Notes under the pieces: model-generated
What the model saw: only the letters and a program-made list of their open reading frames with translations
What the model was told of the DNA's origin: nothing
Databases searched by the model: none
In this document: in pieces, positions 11,735-22,039 of the stretch
Layout of the letters: each line of letters starts with the position of its first letter
Position numbering within the stretch: the first letter of the stretch is position 1
Origin: Pyxicephalus adspersus
Lineage: Eukaryota > Chordata > Amphibia > Anura > Pyxicephalidae
Direction of reading: 5' to 3'
Assembly: GCF_032062135.1 (NCBI RefSeq)
Contig: NC_092860.1
Span: forward strand, 155,321,796-155,385,795
DNA: 64,000 nucleotides
Translations under genes and position numbers: made by a program

Positions 11735-12560
11735 TATAAGGGCTTTTTTGCTATTTCCTCTTGCAAAAATCCTGTTTCTTAGTTCTTTGACATCCAGTGT
11801 GCAGGTTTTCTAAATTCATGATATTGGCTATAACGCATGCTTCATATTCGTGAGTTTGTGCACACTGGCGCTTCCCGCAGTTTCTTTCCTGTAAAGTGTT
11901 GTACGGTGATCTTGGAGGCCTACATCTGTATAACGGAGGGGAATTGTGTTCTGATTGATTGAAGTTCATGGTGAATTTTAGATTGAAGCCAGTCTCTTGG
12001 GTGTAAAGGAAAAATTATTTGAGTAGGTTTTCGGTTTCCATTCATAGAATAAGGATATCATCAATATCTCTTCCATGTAAAAATATTTGGGACATTTCTG
12101 GGTCAGAACACAAATCTTTCTCCCAACTGCTAGGATATAAGTTGACGTATGTGGTAGCATGCTTGTCCCCATTGCAGCCCCTTGTGTTTTTTAGCTATTA
12201 TTGGTTGTTGAATGTCCTTCAGTTACTGGATGGAATGTACTTAGTGATGTTATGAAGTAGTAAAATTTTACTTGGCTTGTGTGTATTTTGGAGTGATATA
12301 ACGATTCCATTCCCTTGCCTCCACATCGATGTTCAACTAAAATGGTTCCCTGGGGAACATTCAATTGGTGTCCTTGAGGTAGGATGGCATTTCAAGGACT
12401 AGAGGGTGAAGGGTAAGTGTCAACTAGCTCACTGGGCATTATAGGATATTGACCCAATTCCTGAGATTGGTCGTGTGTCTTTTGTCAAGGCATAAAAGGT
12501 TGGTGTGATGGGGTGTTCAATCCACAAATATTTCATCTTTTTATCAACTAGAGAATAGTA
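11735..12560 (-). mobile_element. Penelope-like retroelement, RT fragment P1
   Basis: Penelope-like elements encode a telomerase-related RT joined to a GIY-YIG endonuclease. On the minus strand, across several frameshifts, I read: near 12490, TFYALTKDTRPISGIGS (fingers); near 12400, a degraded LPSYLKDT block; at 12172-11978, MGTSMLP..ST (the MGT.MAP..AN block) then RDIDDILIL near 12075, the catalytic DD core; then NLKFTMNFNQSEHN near 11980. The frame at 11969-11751 carries RNCGKRQCAQTH, which fits the Cys-rich linker before the endonuclease. No GIY-YIG block is visible, so the copy is 3'-truncated and dead. Confidence 0.75.
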
Positions 12561-12686
12561 ATCATTCTGAAATTATTCTATGGTTATATACAGAATTTTT
12601 TGTTACATGTTTTCATATTGAAGGTGTCGGCTTTCTTTAGGGGTCCCAATGTGCACCTCGATGAGATCATGGATCCAAATTCAAAG
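12561..12686. other. Short unassigned spacer
   Basis: Between Penelope fragment P1 and the poly-T that marks the 3' end of the minus-strand L1. Confidence 0.4.
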
Positions 12687-13192
12687 ATTTTTTTTTTTTT
12701 TTTTTTTAAACATTCTTTATTTAAAATTTTTAAGCAAACCAAATACAGCATACAGACTCAGTATGAAACGGAAGATAACATATCTGCCAGTATTAAGTGA
12801 ATAATACAAGTATCATGAACATCTTAACATAAGAAAAAACAAAGAGTCAGTCATAGCAATAAAACACTGAACAAATATAATCCACATAACTCAATATATC
12901 TTTAGCAGAAAAATAAAAAAAATTCAATAATGACATAGTTTGTGCATAGTATCACAGACATAGAACATTTGTTTGTAGGGGTGATTGAGTACTAAGGAAA
13001 AAGGCAATGCAGAATGAAGCTAGCACAGTATCCTGCAGGGAGGTTCTCCCTATCAATACCTGTGAGATACCCAGGAGTATACCCAAGAGTCAAATTGAGG
13101 AAATCAAATCTCTGTATTCGGTAGTGAGAGCAAATTGAGACCAATAGTACCAGGTAAGTGCCACTTTCCTGCCCGTGCCCCTCACCGAAGAG
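12687..13192 (-). mobile_element. Probable L1 3' UTR with poly-A tail (minus strand)
   Basis: Poly-T at 12688-12707 reads as a poly-A tail on the minus strand, preceded by AAATAAAGAATG, a polyadenylation signal in the right place. The AT-rich, non-coding 3' UTR runs up to the assembly gap. Orientation and position fit the 3' end of the L1-type element whose ORF1 and ORF2 start lie at 13490-15375. Identity with that element is inference, because the gap separates them. Confidence 0.55.
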
Positions 13193-13489
13193 NNNNNNNN
13201 NNNNNNNNNNNNNNNNNNNNNNNNNNNNNNNNNNNNNNNNNNNNNNNNNNNNNNNNNNNNNNNNNNNNNNNNNNNNNNNNNNNNNNNNNNNNNNNNNNNN
13301 NNNNNNNNNNNNNNNNNNNNNNNNNNNNNNNNNNNNNNNNNNNNNNNNNNNNNNNNNNNNNNNNNNNNNNNNNNNNNNNNNNNNNNNNNNNNNNNNNNNN
13401 NNNNNNNNNNNNNNNNNNNNNNNNNNNNNNNNNNNNNNNNNNNNNNNNNNNNNNNNNNNNNNNNNNNNNNNNNNNNNNNNNNNNNNNNN
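13193..13489. other. Assembly gap (297 N)
   Basis: A run of 297 N falls inside the ORF2 endonuclease region of the L1 element. A complete ORF2 would need about 3.5 kb here, so either the gap size is not real or the element is internally deleted. Open frames that cross the gap in other frames are artefacts of the N run. Confidence 0.98.
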
Positions 13490-13730
13490 ATGTTACAGAA
13501 GATGCTATTAAAATACTCACTCCTTTAGATTTGGATAAAGCGGAGCAGCTATGGTACACTGTAGGGTATCTCCTATCACCTAGTCTCGGGAGTTTATCTG
13601 CGCGGAAGTGGGTTTCCTGCAGAAAGGCTACGTGTGCCTTTAACCTGTGTAATTCTGCCAAAATGGATGAGCGATTTTCCGGGACGTTTAGTCCCTTAAC
13701 ATTGTATGTAACAACATTGATCTCACCCAT
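13490..13730 (-). CDS. L1-type ORF2, endonuclease N-terminus (partial)
   Basis: ORF2 of L1-type LINEs encodes an apurinic-like (APE) endonuclease that nicks target DNA, then the reverse transcriptase. From the Met at 13730 the frame reads MGEINVVTYNVKGLNVPENR, then FLQETHFRADKLPRL and GVSILIASSVT. These match the APE start (S/T-x-N-V-x-G-L-N) and the Q-E-T-H motif with its catalytic Glu. The open frame extends 26 codons further upstream, but that part is a low-complexity hydrophobic run unlike the family, so I chose the internal Met. The frame is intact up to the gap. The RT must lie in or beyond it. Confidence 0.85.
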
Positions 13731-14256
13731 TTTGGCAGAGCAAAATTTACTTATATACACAACAAAGAAAGTAAAAACAAAAAATAAATAACAAAAGACA
13801 AACAACAAAAAACATTGAGCGCAGATCGGCTGCGCAAAATCCCTTGGAGGGGGAGGCTCAGGTGGTCAGGACAAAGTCCCCACCATCCGGGCCAGGCCTA
13901 TCATTACATGCAAATAAATTAGATGTTGGATGAAGGCAAATGTTAGCAGTACGGGGGAGGGTACATTTAAATTTCAACATTCTCCAAAGAATAGGTTAAT
14001 ATCAAATTTAGTTACAACCAATACCGTAACAAAAATGAACAGTGCAAAATAAAACAAGATTCTTACATACCGCAGATTCTTCATGGGTCAGCCTGCCAGT
14101 CACACCCGGGAAAGAAACTAAAAGTCTTTCCAAAGGTCCCTTGAGTGTTTAGTTGAACAAGATCCTTACAGACTGCAGATTCTTCATGGGTCAGCCTGCC
14201 AATCACACCCGGGAAAGAGACTAAAAGTCTTTCCAAAGGTCAGTTGAACACGTAGA
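13731..14256 (-). other. L1 inter-ORF region with a 103-bp tandem duplication
   Basis: About 526 bp of non-coding DNA separate ORF1 and ORF2. Within it CAAGAT.CTTACA begins at 14055 and 14158. The two units share GCAGATTCTTCATGGGTCAG and AAAGTCTTTCCAAAGGTC almost without change. The strong similarity points to a recent duplication inside the element. Such a long spacer implies that ORF2 translation uses reinitiation or an internal entry mechanism; this is inference. Confidence 0.75.
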
Positions 14257-15375
14257 TTACATTCTCGCAGGGGTTTGTGATGTGTCAGGATTCGGGTGAG
14301 AACTGGGCTGGCTCCTCACTTGTTGTCCGTCAGGGTCCGCCGGGGGGGCTAAGAATGTGGGGAGAGATGGCCAGTCTGGTAGGTCCACATGAGGAAGTTC
14401 AAAGGTCATCAAGAAATTCACTAGATCGCCCAATTCTCTGAAGGTGGAGGATTTGTTCCCTTTGTGGGCAAATAATTGAAATGGAAAACCCCATCTGTAT
14501 TTTATATTATTCTCTTTCAGCATTCTTAGGAGTGGCTTCAGTGCCCTACGTAGCGCTAGGGTATTACGGGAGAGATCTGTTAGGAACATAATTGGTCTAT
14601 TGTTGAAGGTGAATTCTTCTTGGGACCTGGCTTCCTGCATAATACGTTCTTTAAGTTGGAAAGAGTGAATTCGACAGATCACATCTCGTGGTCTTTCTGG
14701 ATCCGGGTTCTTTGGGCCCAAGGTTCTATGAATACGATCTATTTCTATGGCATCATCTCTTGGCCTCCTTAGGAGCTCATTAAACAGAGTCGTAGCCGCT
14801 GCATGTAAATCCGTTGATTCTATTGTTTCCGGGAGACCCCTGATTCTGATATTATTGCGCCGGCTACGGTTTTCCAAGTCATCCTGATGATACAAAAGTT
14901 GTTGCAGTATTCGGGAATGTTCATTAAGCATGTGAGCGTGGGATTGAACATGACTGCGTAAGTCAGCCGTTGTGCGTTCAACCTCTGCTACTTTCGAGCC
15001 GATATCTGATCTAAGGGAAGATATTTCAGAACGGAGAGCCGTCTGAATGCGCTCAAGATAAGATTCAAAGTCCGCTTTTGTTGGCAGAGATTTCAGGTAA
15101 GCATCTCTATCCCAGCTGTCTATAGGATCCATGGATAGTTGTGAGGGGCTCCTCGGGCTCGTGGGGCTCCTGTCCTCGCCCAATAGTGTGGGGAAGTTGG
15201 AAGTAGAGTCATCTTGGATAAAGGCGGAAGAATCTAATCCGGACTCAGAGGACTGTGCCGGCTTAAGCCTCGTGGAAGGGCCCCCTCCACTCGGAACAGG
15301 GGTTTTGGAGCGACCAAAAAATGTTCCAATTTCCCTTTTTTGGGATGATTGGCTGTGTGGTTTCCCCTTCCCCAT
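14257..15375 (-). CDS. L1-type ORF1 protein, intact (372 aa)
   Basis: ORF1p is the RNA-binding chaperone that coats L1 RNA and helps reverse transcription. The 372-codon frame is unbroken. Residues 1-90 are a disordered Ser/Pro-rich leader (GTFFGRSKTPVPSGGGPS). Residues about 95-170 are a predicted coiled coil with heptads (LRSEISSLRSDIGSKVAEVE). Then comes the RRM, starting with RRNNIRIRGLPE at 172-183, and the C-terminal domain with RPRDVICRIHSFQLKERIM at 228-246 and YRWGFPFQL at 293-301. The tail is Pro-rich. The ATG lies in an AACATGG context. Integrity and the clean domain order suggest a young copy. ORF2 starts 526 bp downstream. L1 versus the Tx1 subgroup cannot be settled from ORF1 alone. 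Confidence 0.93.
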   Translation of the reverse strand: MGKGKPHSQSSQKREIGTFFGRSKTPVPSGGGPSTRLKPAQSSESGLDSSAFIQDDSTSNFPTLLGEDRSPTSPRSPSQLSMDPIDSWDRDAYLKSLPTKADFESYLERIQTALRSEISSLRSDIGSKVAEVERTTADLRSHVQSHAHMLNEHSRILQQLLYHQDDLENRSRRNNIRIRGLPETIESTDLHAAATTLFNELLRRPRDDAIEIDRIHRTLGPKNPDPERPRDVICRIHSFQLKERIMQEARSQEEFTFNNRPIMFLTDLSRNTLALRRALKPLLRMLKENNIKYRWGFPFQLFAHKGNKSSTFRELGDLVNFLMTFELPHVDLPDWPSLPTFLAPPADPDGQQVRSQPSSHPNPDTSQTPARM

Positions 15376-16020
15376 GTTGCAGGAAAGGGAAGATGTGGGC
15401 AGAGAGTTGCAGTGAAGAATGCTGTATTTGGGAGTTAAGCAGGTATAATATCCCGAAACATTAGCGTATCAAACATCCATCCATAGGCCCAGAAATAGTG
15501 GGGCCTCACATCCCAGGGAATCAGCAGCACATATTAGAGATGGCTTCCAGATCTCTAAAGTTGAGGGATCAGGAAAGTGGTGGAGTGTTCAGCAAACCGA
15601 TGAGACCATATAGGGGGCAGTATTCCGGAGCAAGAGGCTGTGCGGCCTAATTGGCCTCCAAGTTCCAAGTTAATACAAAGAGGTACAGTCTGCCAGCAAA
15701 GAACCAAGGTGGGTTGTTCCACAGATACAGGATGTTTAGCCAAAGAGTGTTATGATATCAGCGGTATTTGGAATACTTTCTCTAAATAGAATGTCTCTGT
15801 ATGTTGGAGTTGCACAATGTGTGTTATCATGGGGTCAGCATGGCCTTTCTGTATTGTTACAGCCAGTCTTCCAGTCTGTATATTAAAAATTTAAACTGTT
15901 AGGTACGGCCCTTCAGTGTAGTTAAATACTAATCAACAAGTGCTGCGTGGCCAGGAAGCGGACCTAGCTTCTCTTTTCTTCTCAATTGGATGTGGATTTT
16001 GTTGTATTTTGCACAGGGAA
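15376..16020 (-). promoter_or_regulatory. L1 5' UTR, non-monomer part
   Basis: Single-copy leader between ORF1 and the monomer array. No credible coding sequence. The frame at 15555-15743 has no family motif. Confidence 0.6.
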
Positions 16021-17160
16021 CTCAGCGGTCAAGATGGCCGAAAACACTTTCAGAGGTAGACAACTGAGCAATGTCCTCCAAAAATATACTATGCAGACTG
16101 AGGCGCAGTATAGTATAGGGCAAGATATAATTTAGGATACTCCCAAACTCCCTCTCACTTTGAGGATGGTGATGAATGCAAATTATCAAGTTGTACTGAA
16201 CATAGGGAGCCATGCGGCCAAGATGGCCAATTGCGTTTTCAGAGGTAGGTATATGACCAGTGACTTCCACAAATACAGTATACCAGTTAAGTAGTAAGGT
16301 AGTCCAGGGCAGGGTGTAATGTAGGATAGTCACAAATCCCTTCTCTCAATTAGGATGGCGGTGGATGCAGGTTATCAGCAGAGTCCATGGCTGCTTAAAT
16401 AAAATGGCAAACTGATGTCCCAGAACACAAAACAAATCTCAAGGTCTGAGTAAGGCAGGAGTAGTATAGGGCAGAGTATAATGTAGGATATTCTCAAATC
16501 CCTTCTCTCTGTTAAGATGGGGATGGATGCAGAATAACAAGTTGTGCTGTGTATGAAAAACCATGCGGCCAAGATGGCCGAATTCACTTTCAAAAGAAGT
16601 TAAATGGACAATCCTTCCACAAATACAGTGATCAGCTAATTAGCCAGGTAGTACAGAACATATTATAATGTAGGATGAACCCATATCTCTTTTCTCTGCT
16701 AGGATGGAGGTGGATTAGGGTCGTCAGCTGAATCTGGGGCCACTTGAGTAAGATGGCAGGCTAATGCCTCAAATCACAAAGCCATTCCCCTGGTTTCAAA
16801 AATAAACAGAAGTATCACAGGGCAGAGTATAGAGTAGGATATCCCCAGATCTCTTCTCTCCTTTAGGGTAGCGATGGATGCAGATTGTCAAGTTGTGCCA
16901 TGCATGAGGGACCATGCGGCCAAGATGGCCGACTTCACTTCCAAAAGCAATAAGATGAACAATGCTTTCAAAAAATACAGTAATCCGCTAAGTATCCATG
17001 TAGTGCAGGGCAGATTATAATGTAGGATAAGCCCAGATCCCTGCTCTCTGCTTAGATGTCGGTGGATTCAGGCTGACTGTTGCACAGGGGGCCTCTTGAA
17101 TAAAATGGCCGCCTCAAATATCAATCCAGTAGGCAACTCCCAGGCCTCAAAAGTGAAAGG
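16021..17160 (-). promoter_or_regulatory. L1 5' UTR tandem monomers in a 351-bp dimeric array
   Basis: CATGCGGCCAAGATGGCC occurs at 16211, 16562 and 16913, exactly 351 bp apart each time; a partial earlier copy is at about 16024. Each 351-bp unit is two related halves of about 175 bp that share GGGCAGA.TATAATGTAGGAT, CCCTTCTCTCT and GATGGATGCAG. Every half carries one AARATGGC core, at 16031, 16220, 16401, 16571, 16750, 16922 and 17102. This is the core of a YY1 site (AAnATGGC), and human L1 starts with a very similar CCAAGATGGCCGAA. By analogy with mouse L1 monomers the array is probably the element's promoter. Promoter function is inference. Confidence 0.8.
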
Positions 17161-17513
17161 CTTGTGTTAAAGTAAAATAAAGTAAAATATTCTTGCTTAC
17201 CCCAGAAAAAGGAAGAGGGTATTATGGCCCTGTATAAGTAAGGGCTGGCAGGAAGAATCGCACGGCCAGCTCTCCCTTCTGTGGCTGCCAGCTTCTGCAG
17301 GTTTCTGGTGGGATCTGAGCCCTGCGGGGAGCGGAGCCGACACCCCTCCTGCTCGCCCGCGAACGATCACCTCCTTCTTCCCCCGCCACCGGTTCTTCCG
17401 GTGCTCACTGTGCCCGGGATCAATGAGGTATGCAGCCCGTAGCAACAAAACTACGGGCATAAGCGGAGCTCCTGCTAGATGCGGCCGCTCGCGATGACTC
17501 CTCCCCCGGAAGT
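17161..17513 (-). promoter_or_regulatory. CpG-rich block at the L1 5' end
   Basis: GC- and CpG-rich against an AT-rich background (CGCCCGCGAACG, CCGGTTCTTCCGG, GCGGCCGCTCGCG). The likely 5' terminus of the L1 lies near 17513, where composition drops abruptly. On the minus strand a splice-donor-like CTGGGGTAAGCAAG lies near 17190. An alternative is a small host CpG-island promoter with a first exon, but adjacency to the monomers favours the L1 5' end. The 87-codon frame at 17197-17460 has no recognised domain. Confidence 0.5.
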
Positions 17514-18059
17514 CTCAAAGATTTATTTAACGTTGCAATGGAATACAGTGTTTAGATGTATAAAGCAGCAAAATGTCCTAACCCCAAGCTCTCCAGGCAG
17601 CAAAACTTTTTATGGCACACCCACATGGGGGTACATAGATATTTTAAGTCAAATGTCCAGTTGGTGGATGGCTTTAGAGTCCAAGGCAGAAAGTTAATTA
17701 GTAAAGAAAGTCAACAGTCTCTACCATGACACTGTGTATCATCTCTATCTGAACACATATGGTATCTTACCCATTGTCTTATTGTTCAGACAGTCTGGAT
17801 GGGTGATTATCTTGTATGCACGGTCATATATATGCAAATCTACTCAAGATGACCATAGTGGCCTTTCTGCTACACAACCAGTTTGTCCTTTAAGATGGAG
17901 TCTTTTTTTAAAGCTGTGGATTAAACATACAGTATCAGATGTCCTATAGAGACAGCATGGGGTGCCTATTTAGACATACAATGAGTTGTGTACATAGTAC
18001 CCTAAAATTTACAGAATTTTCTAATTAAATCACAGGACCCCCATATTCATTTATCCAAG
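17514..18059. other. Unassigned intergenic DNA
   Basis: No recognisable coding or repeat signal. Confidence 0.5.
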
Positions 18060-18480
18060 GTTATCCATTCCTACAATGTTCCACCCTTATCTGATGGTTT
18101 GATGGTAATGTTTTATTTCCACGAAGTGTGGAGATTGCTTGTCTTTGTTCCTTGTTTACATTTGTTGGTCCAAGGTTATTAAATCTGTCATTATTTCTTC
18201 ACAAACTAAAGTTCAGACATGTTTTAACATGTGGGCTCAAGGCAAGCTGAGGGAAGAATGTAGATTTTAGGCATCTCAAGTGAATGTGTAAGGCATTTCT
18301 GACTTCTCTGTCCGTGGTAAAAGCAATTTTTTTCTGTTGGGTCAATTCGTATAAAGTATATTCTGAAGTCTTCTATATTGAGGTGTGTGTGGCCATTTTT
18401 GGTATGTTTCCTTGGAAGTATGATAGAAATCATTAATCTAGGCCTGTTGGTTAGGCTCTGGCTTGGATAGGTAGTAATCC
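18060..18480 (-). mobile_element. Penelope-like element, N-terminal ORF fragment P2
   Basis: This block aligns with 26360-26960 (shared GGCATCTCAAGTGAATG.GTA, CTTCTGTTGGGTC, GTATAAAGTAT.TTCTGAAGTC). The second copy encodes a clearer Penelope-type pre-RT segment. Here the frame 18433-18224 reads NIEDFRIYFIRIDPTEK and KCLTHSLEMPKIYILPS. No RT core is present. Stops and frameshifts make it a relic. Confidence 0.55.
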
Positions 18481-19380
18481 ATGAGGCCTTTTCTTAAGAC
18501 TGGAGATGAGATTTGGGTAAGGGGATGCTATGTCACAGATCTAGTTTAACAGTTTATTGATGGGTTCAATTTGAAGTGTACAAAGAGATAACACAAAGAC
18601 TTGAACAATTTTATACTATTTAATAATAAGGTAGACAAAACAATGCAATACTGTAATAACAATTAATAAGCTGTAACAAAAGATACTTAGCTGCGGAAGA
18701 AAACCGAATTCACCCAAAGATTCTGCTGGAAATCAATAACTTGGCAGATGATCAAAGAAACATGTTGCATCCCGCAAGCTCTGGTCAAGACTAGTTCATT
18801 TGGTATGGCTCTGTGTTTTTAACTACTCAGGAAGGAACTAAGACAATGGCTGGTGTTTGACCAGTACTGACCCATAGTCATCCTTAAACCTTACAGGATA
18901 TGCTGCATTCCTTTAGAATGAGCTCATATATGGTATACATATACCAGTATATACTGGTAAAGCATTATTGGTGAGACATAACTGATATTAAATAAATTGT
19001 GCTAACCCAACCTAAAAGAGGCCTTGTGCTTTGGTCTTCGTATGGTCAATGATGTGGATGGTCTGCATTTGAGGATTTTGCTTTTGTAGCGTTTTCTTTA
19101 AGATTAGGGTCAGTAGGTGCTTGGGATGATGACTGTGTGCCCAAATGTTCTGGAGGAATGATTGTTAGGGAAGTGGGTGGTTGGTTGTCCGAGTCAGGAG
19201 TTCCCAATTTATAGGCTTTCTTTTTGTTGAATGACCATAAGTCTTGTTGATAACATCAGATCTCTTTTGTAGAAGTAGTTTCAGCAACTACAATAGATTG
19301 CTTTTCCAGAAGCACAGAATAAAACCTGGGAATTAAGACTTTATAGTACAAGATAACAGACTGTTGATGCAGGTAACATC
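18481..19380. other. Unassigned DNA
   Basis: No named feature. It may include more Penelope-type leader sequence, but I cannot support this. Confidence 0.4.
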
Positions 19381-19562
19381 CGATTGCCTCATGGAATCGG
19401 TAAGGAATTTGTTTCCCCTGTTAAAGCAAATTGTACCAGAGGTTTACCAACTATTGTCTTATAGGGTTTTACATCTGGGATATGTTTATTTCCCTAGTGG
19501 TTGAACTTGATGGACTTGATGATTTTTTTTTTTTTTTTTTTTCCAACCTAACCAACAATGTA
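19381..19562 (+). mobile_element. CR1-like LINE 3' end
   Basis: CCCTGTTAAAGCAAATTGTA, then GGGATATGTTTATTTCCCTA, then GGTTGAACTTGATGGACTTG, an expanded poly-T, and CCAACCTAACCAACAATGTA. This order is the 3' UTR of a CR1-type LINE as I know it from amphibians. No coding part remains; it is a 5'-truncated copy. Confidence 0.65.
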
Positions 19563-21089
19563 TTGAAGATGTTGGTGTTGAATTTTTCCAGGAGGGACTT
19601 TAGCCAAAGATTTCTTTAAGTTGGGGTGTATTGATGGGGTCAAGATTCTGTAAATACATGTCTGACAATTCTTAGTGTAGTCATTTCCTTGTTGTAGTGT
19701 GAGGATCTTCATAAGATTTTTTGAGCAATTGATAAGGGCTTCCTCCCAATCATTATTTATCCATTCAATGTTCCTCACATGCACTCGAAGGCCAATAGGA
19801 TTATATTGATATTTATGTATCTTTCAAATAATTTCACATGCCAATAGGCTAGTGAATTATTTTAAAAGTCTGTTTAAACCTAAATATTCAGGTGTCTATC
19901 CTTTGTTTATTTTATTTTGGAGGATTGGCAAGTATCTTGGATATGGGACATGAAACATCTCAATCTGACCCTAGAAGGTCCATCCTAACAGTATGAGTCC
20001 TTTGTCTGTAAGGAATGAGATGGGAAAGGTGTTTGAGAGTAGCCTAACTTTTCATCCTGATAGGAAGGAAAAAGGGCCTAATTCTAAGCCAGTGTGAGTT
20101 GATGAATGGGCTACATCCTAAAATTGCTGAGTAGTAAATCTTTGTTCAAAACAGAATCTAACACATTCTCATTGGGCTTACTAAGGAATCCGTCAAAGCC
20201 TATCCAATCTTGTAAGGAGGGGAATGCAAAATATTGATGTAATGACGGTCCCTGAGGACATTTTACATTGGAATTTTAAGCTAACACAGCAAGCTTTCTC
20301 CCCTCTTATTTAAAGCTGAACTATAATGGTAACACATAACTTTCTGTATTTGAGCACACTGCTGTGAAATGTCTGTATGGCAGTAATAGAGTCCACCACC
20401 CGCCTGTGAGTACTGGCACAAAGACTCTGTACCCTGTTAGAACAGGTAGAGTATAAGGCACCAACCTCCTAAGTCACCAATGCATAAGAGGTGATGAACT
20501 TTAGCAGGTGCTGTCCAGGTTGGGTCACCCATACACTGGCGACTGCTGGTAAGTAGAGCTGAGGCAAATAATAAGTATGGCCAGACCTCCATGTTTAGGC
20601 ATCTTCCGATTTCCCGCCACTTCCTTAAATGGGGAAGACCATGCAGCTTGTAGTGAACACATCACACCCCCAGAGGGCGTACCAAAGCTGAGGCAGCTGT
20701 AATGGAGGTTGTTGGCGGCAGGAGTGATGCTGCATGTGTGTCACTTTCAGAGCTTGTTAGGAGGATGTTTGGCATCTGGAAATTGGTATTTCCTGTGCGC
20801 CGAAGCATGCGCAGTAGGATGGGAAACTCACTACTACCCTTATCCGGTGCTCTATTATACTAGGTGTATTTTGTTCTTTGGCGTAGAACTACTGCACATG
20901 TGCAGGTACACGTGCAATAGGTGGGTAGGGGGGGAAATTGGAATATTCAATAGATGGTGGGTGTGGCTGAGCGTGTAATGGAGGTTGCTGATGCGCAGTG
21001 TATGGATAGGGAAGCTGAGCATGGAAAGTGTCAATCTAATGGAGGGGGCGGTAGATGACTTAATAGGTGGGAAGGGGTTAATAGTTGCT
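19563..21089. other. Unassigned intergenic DNA
   Basis: No recognisable gene. TGTAATGGA.GTTG...GCAGGA.TGATGCT at 20699-20735 recurs at 55310-55345, indicating another dispersed repeat. Confidence 0.5.
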
Positions 21090-21400
21090 TTCTAGAGCAG
21101 CGGTCACCAACCAGTGGTCCGTGAGAAAATTTTGCAGGTCTGTGGCTTTGATCAGTGCATCCCCAAGTGGGGTCAGGAGAATGACCTATTTAAGGGGACA
21201 CCCCCCCATGCAGTTACTATGCTCGGGGAAGCTGGCTAGCTGTGTCCCTGGATCTGATCTGTGATGGGAGTGGGCAGGGTTATGTAGTCATGACATCACT
21301 GTCGGGGAAGTTTATCCCACTTGAGTGACACCCAGCTCCCCACGCGTGCTGTCAGGAGCCGGTAATTTTAGTGGTCCATGGGACTCTAGAGAGCATGCTT
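21090..21400. mobile_element. Possible hAT-type MITE fragment
   Basis: CAGCGGTCACCAACCAGTGG followed by TCCGTGAG near 21098 resembles the CAG.GGTC.CCAACC ends of hAT MITEs. A second GTGGTCCATGG is at about 21372, but in direct rather than inverted orientation. Ends and target duplication could not be fixed. Confidence 0.35.
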
Positions 21401-22039
21401 CAGGGGGGGTATTATGGGTAGTTGGAATTGTAATAGTTTGATGGTTAGGGGACCTCTGGATAGGAATGAATGAAATAAGAGAACATGAAAAAATATAAAT
21501 AGATCAAAATGATGTACCAAGAGCATGCACAGAATAGTATGGGATCATTATGGTAATTGAGATGTATACATAGTATTGTTACATAAACAAATGTAAATAC
21601 ATTATTTTTTCACAAATTATATCATTAACATGATCAGTAAATGTTACTTGATTGATATAATACAGGAAAATGGAACATAATAGGTACATGCAATATGAAG
21701 GTAGGGATTATGGGTTGAGGTATATAGGAAAGCAGATATAGATAGTTTGGGGTGTCTTACCATTTGGGAGTTTTGTGCATAAGGATTTTGTACCCATTGA
21801 CACTGGGTGTACAGTGGCCATCTTTAAAGGTACCTTTTGTATTTGCTGTTGGTGTGGTGGTGGTCAGATGCTGTAATTGGTCTTTTTTTAAAGGGCACTC
21901 TTCTAAAAACAAATTCGGGCTCCATTCCCACAGATTTTGCAAGCAATGGGTCATCTCTTACCACGTTCCAATGTTTTCGACATCTGTTGTGATGCCTAAT
22001 GTTGGGTAGTGTATTTTGTGATGATTCTGGTTTCCATTG
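21400..22039. other. Unassigned AT-rich DNA
   Basis: No feature seen. Confidence 0.5.

Noticed and set aside
13135..13791. Plus-strand 218-codon frame across the N run
   Set aside because: Most of it is unknown residues, and it is antisense to the L1 ORF2.
17197..17460. 87-codon frame in the CpG-rich block as a host first exon
   Set aside because: No recognised domain; better explained as L1 5' UTR, though a host promoter is not excluded.
20709..20978. 89-codon frame resembling a small secreted protein
   Set aside because: Part of this sequence recurs at 55.3 kb as a non-coding repeat; no signal peptide or homology that I can support.
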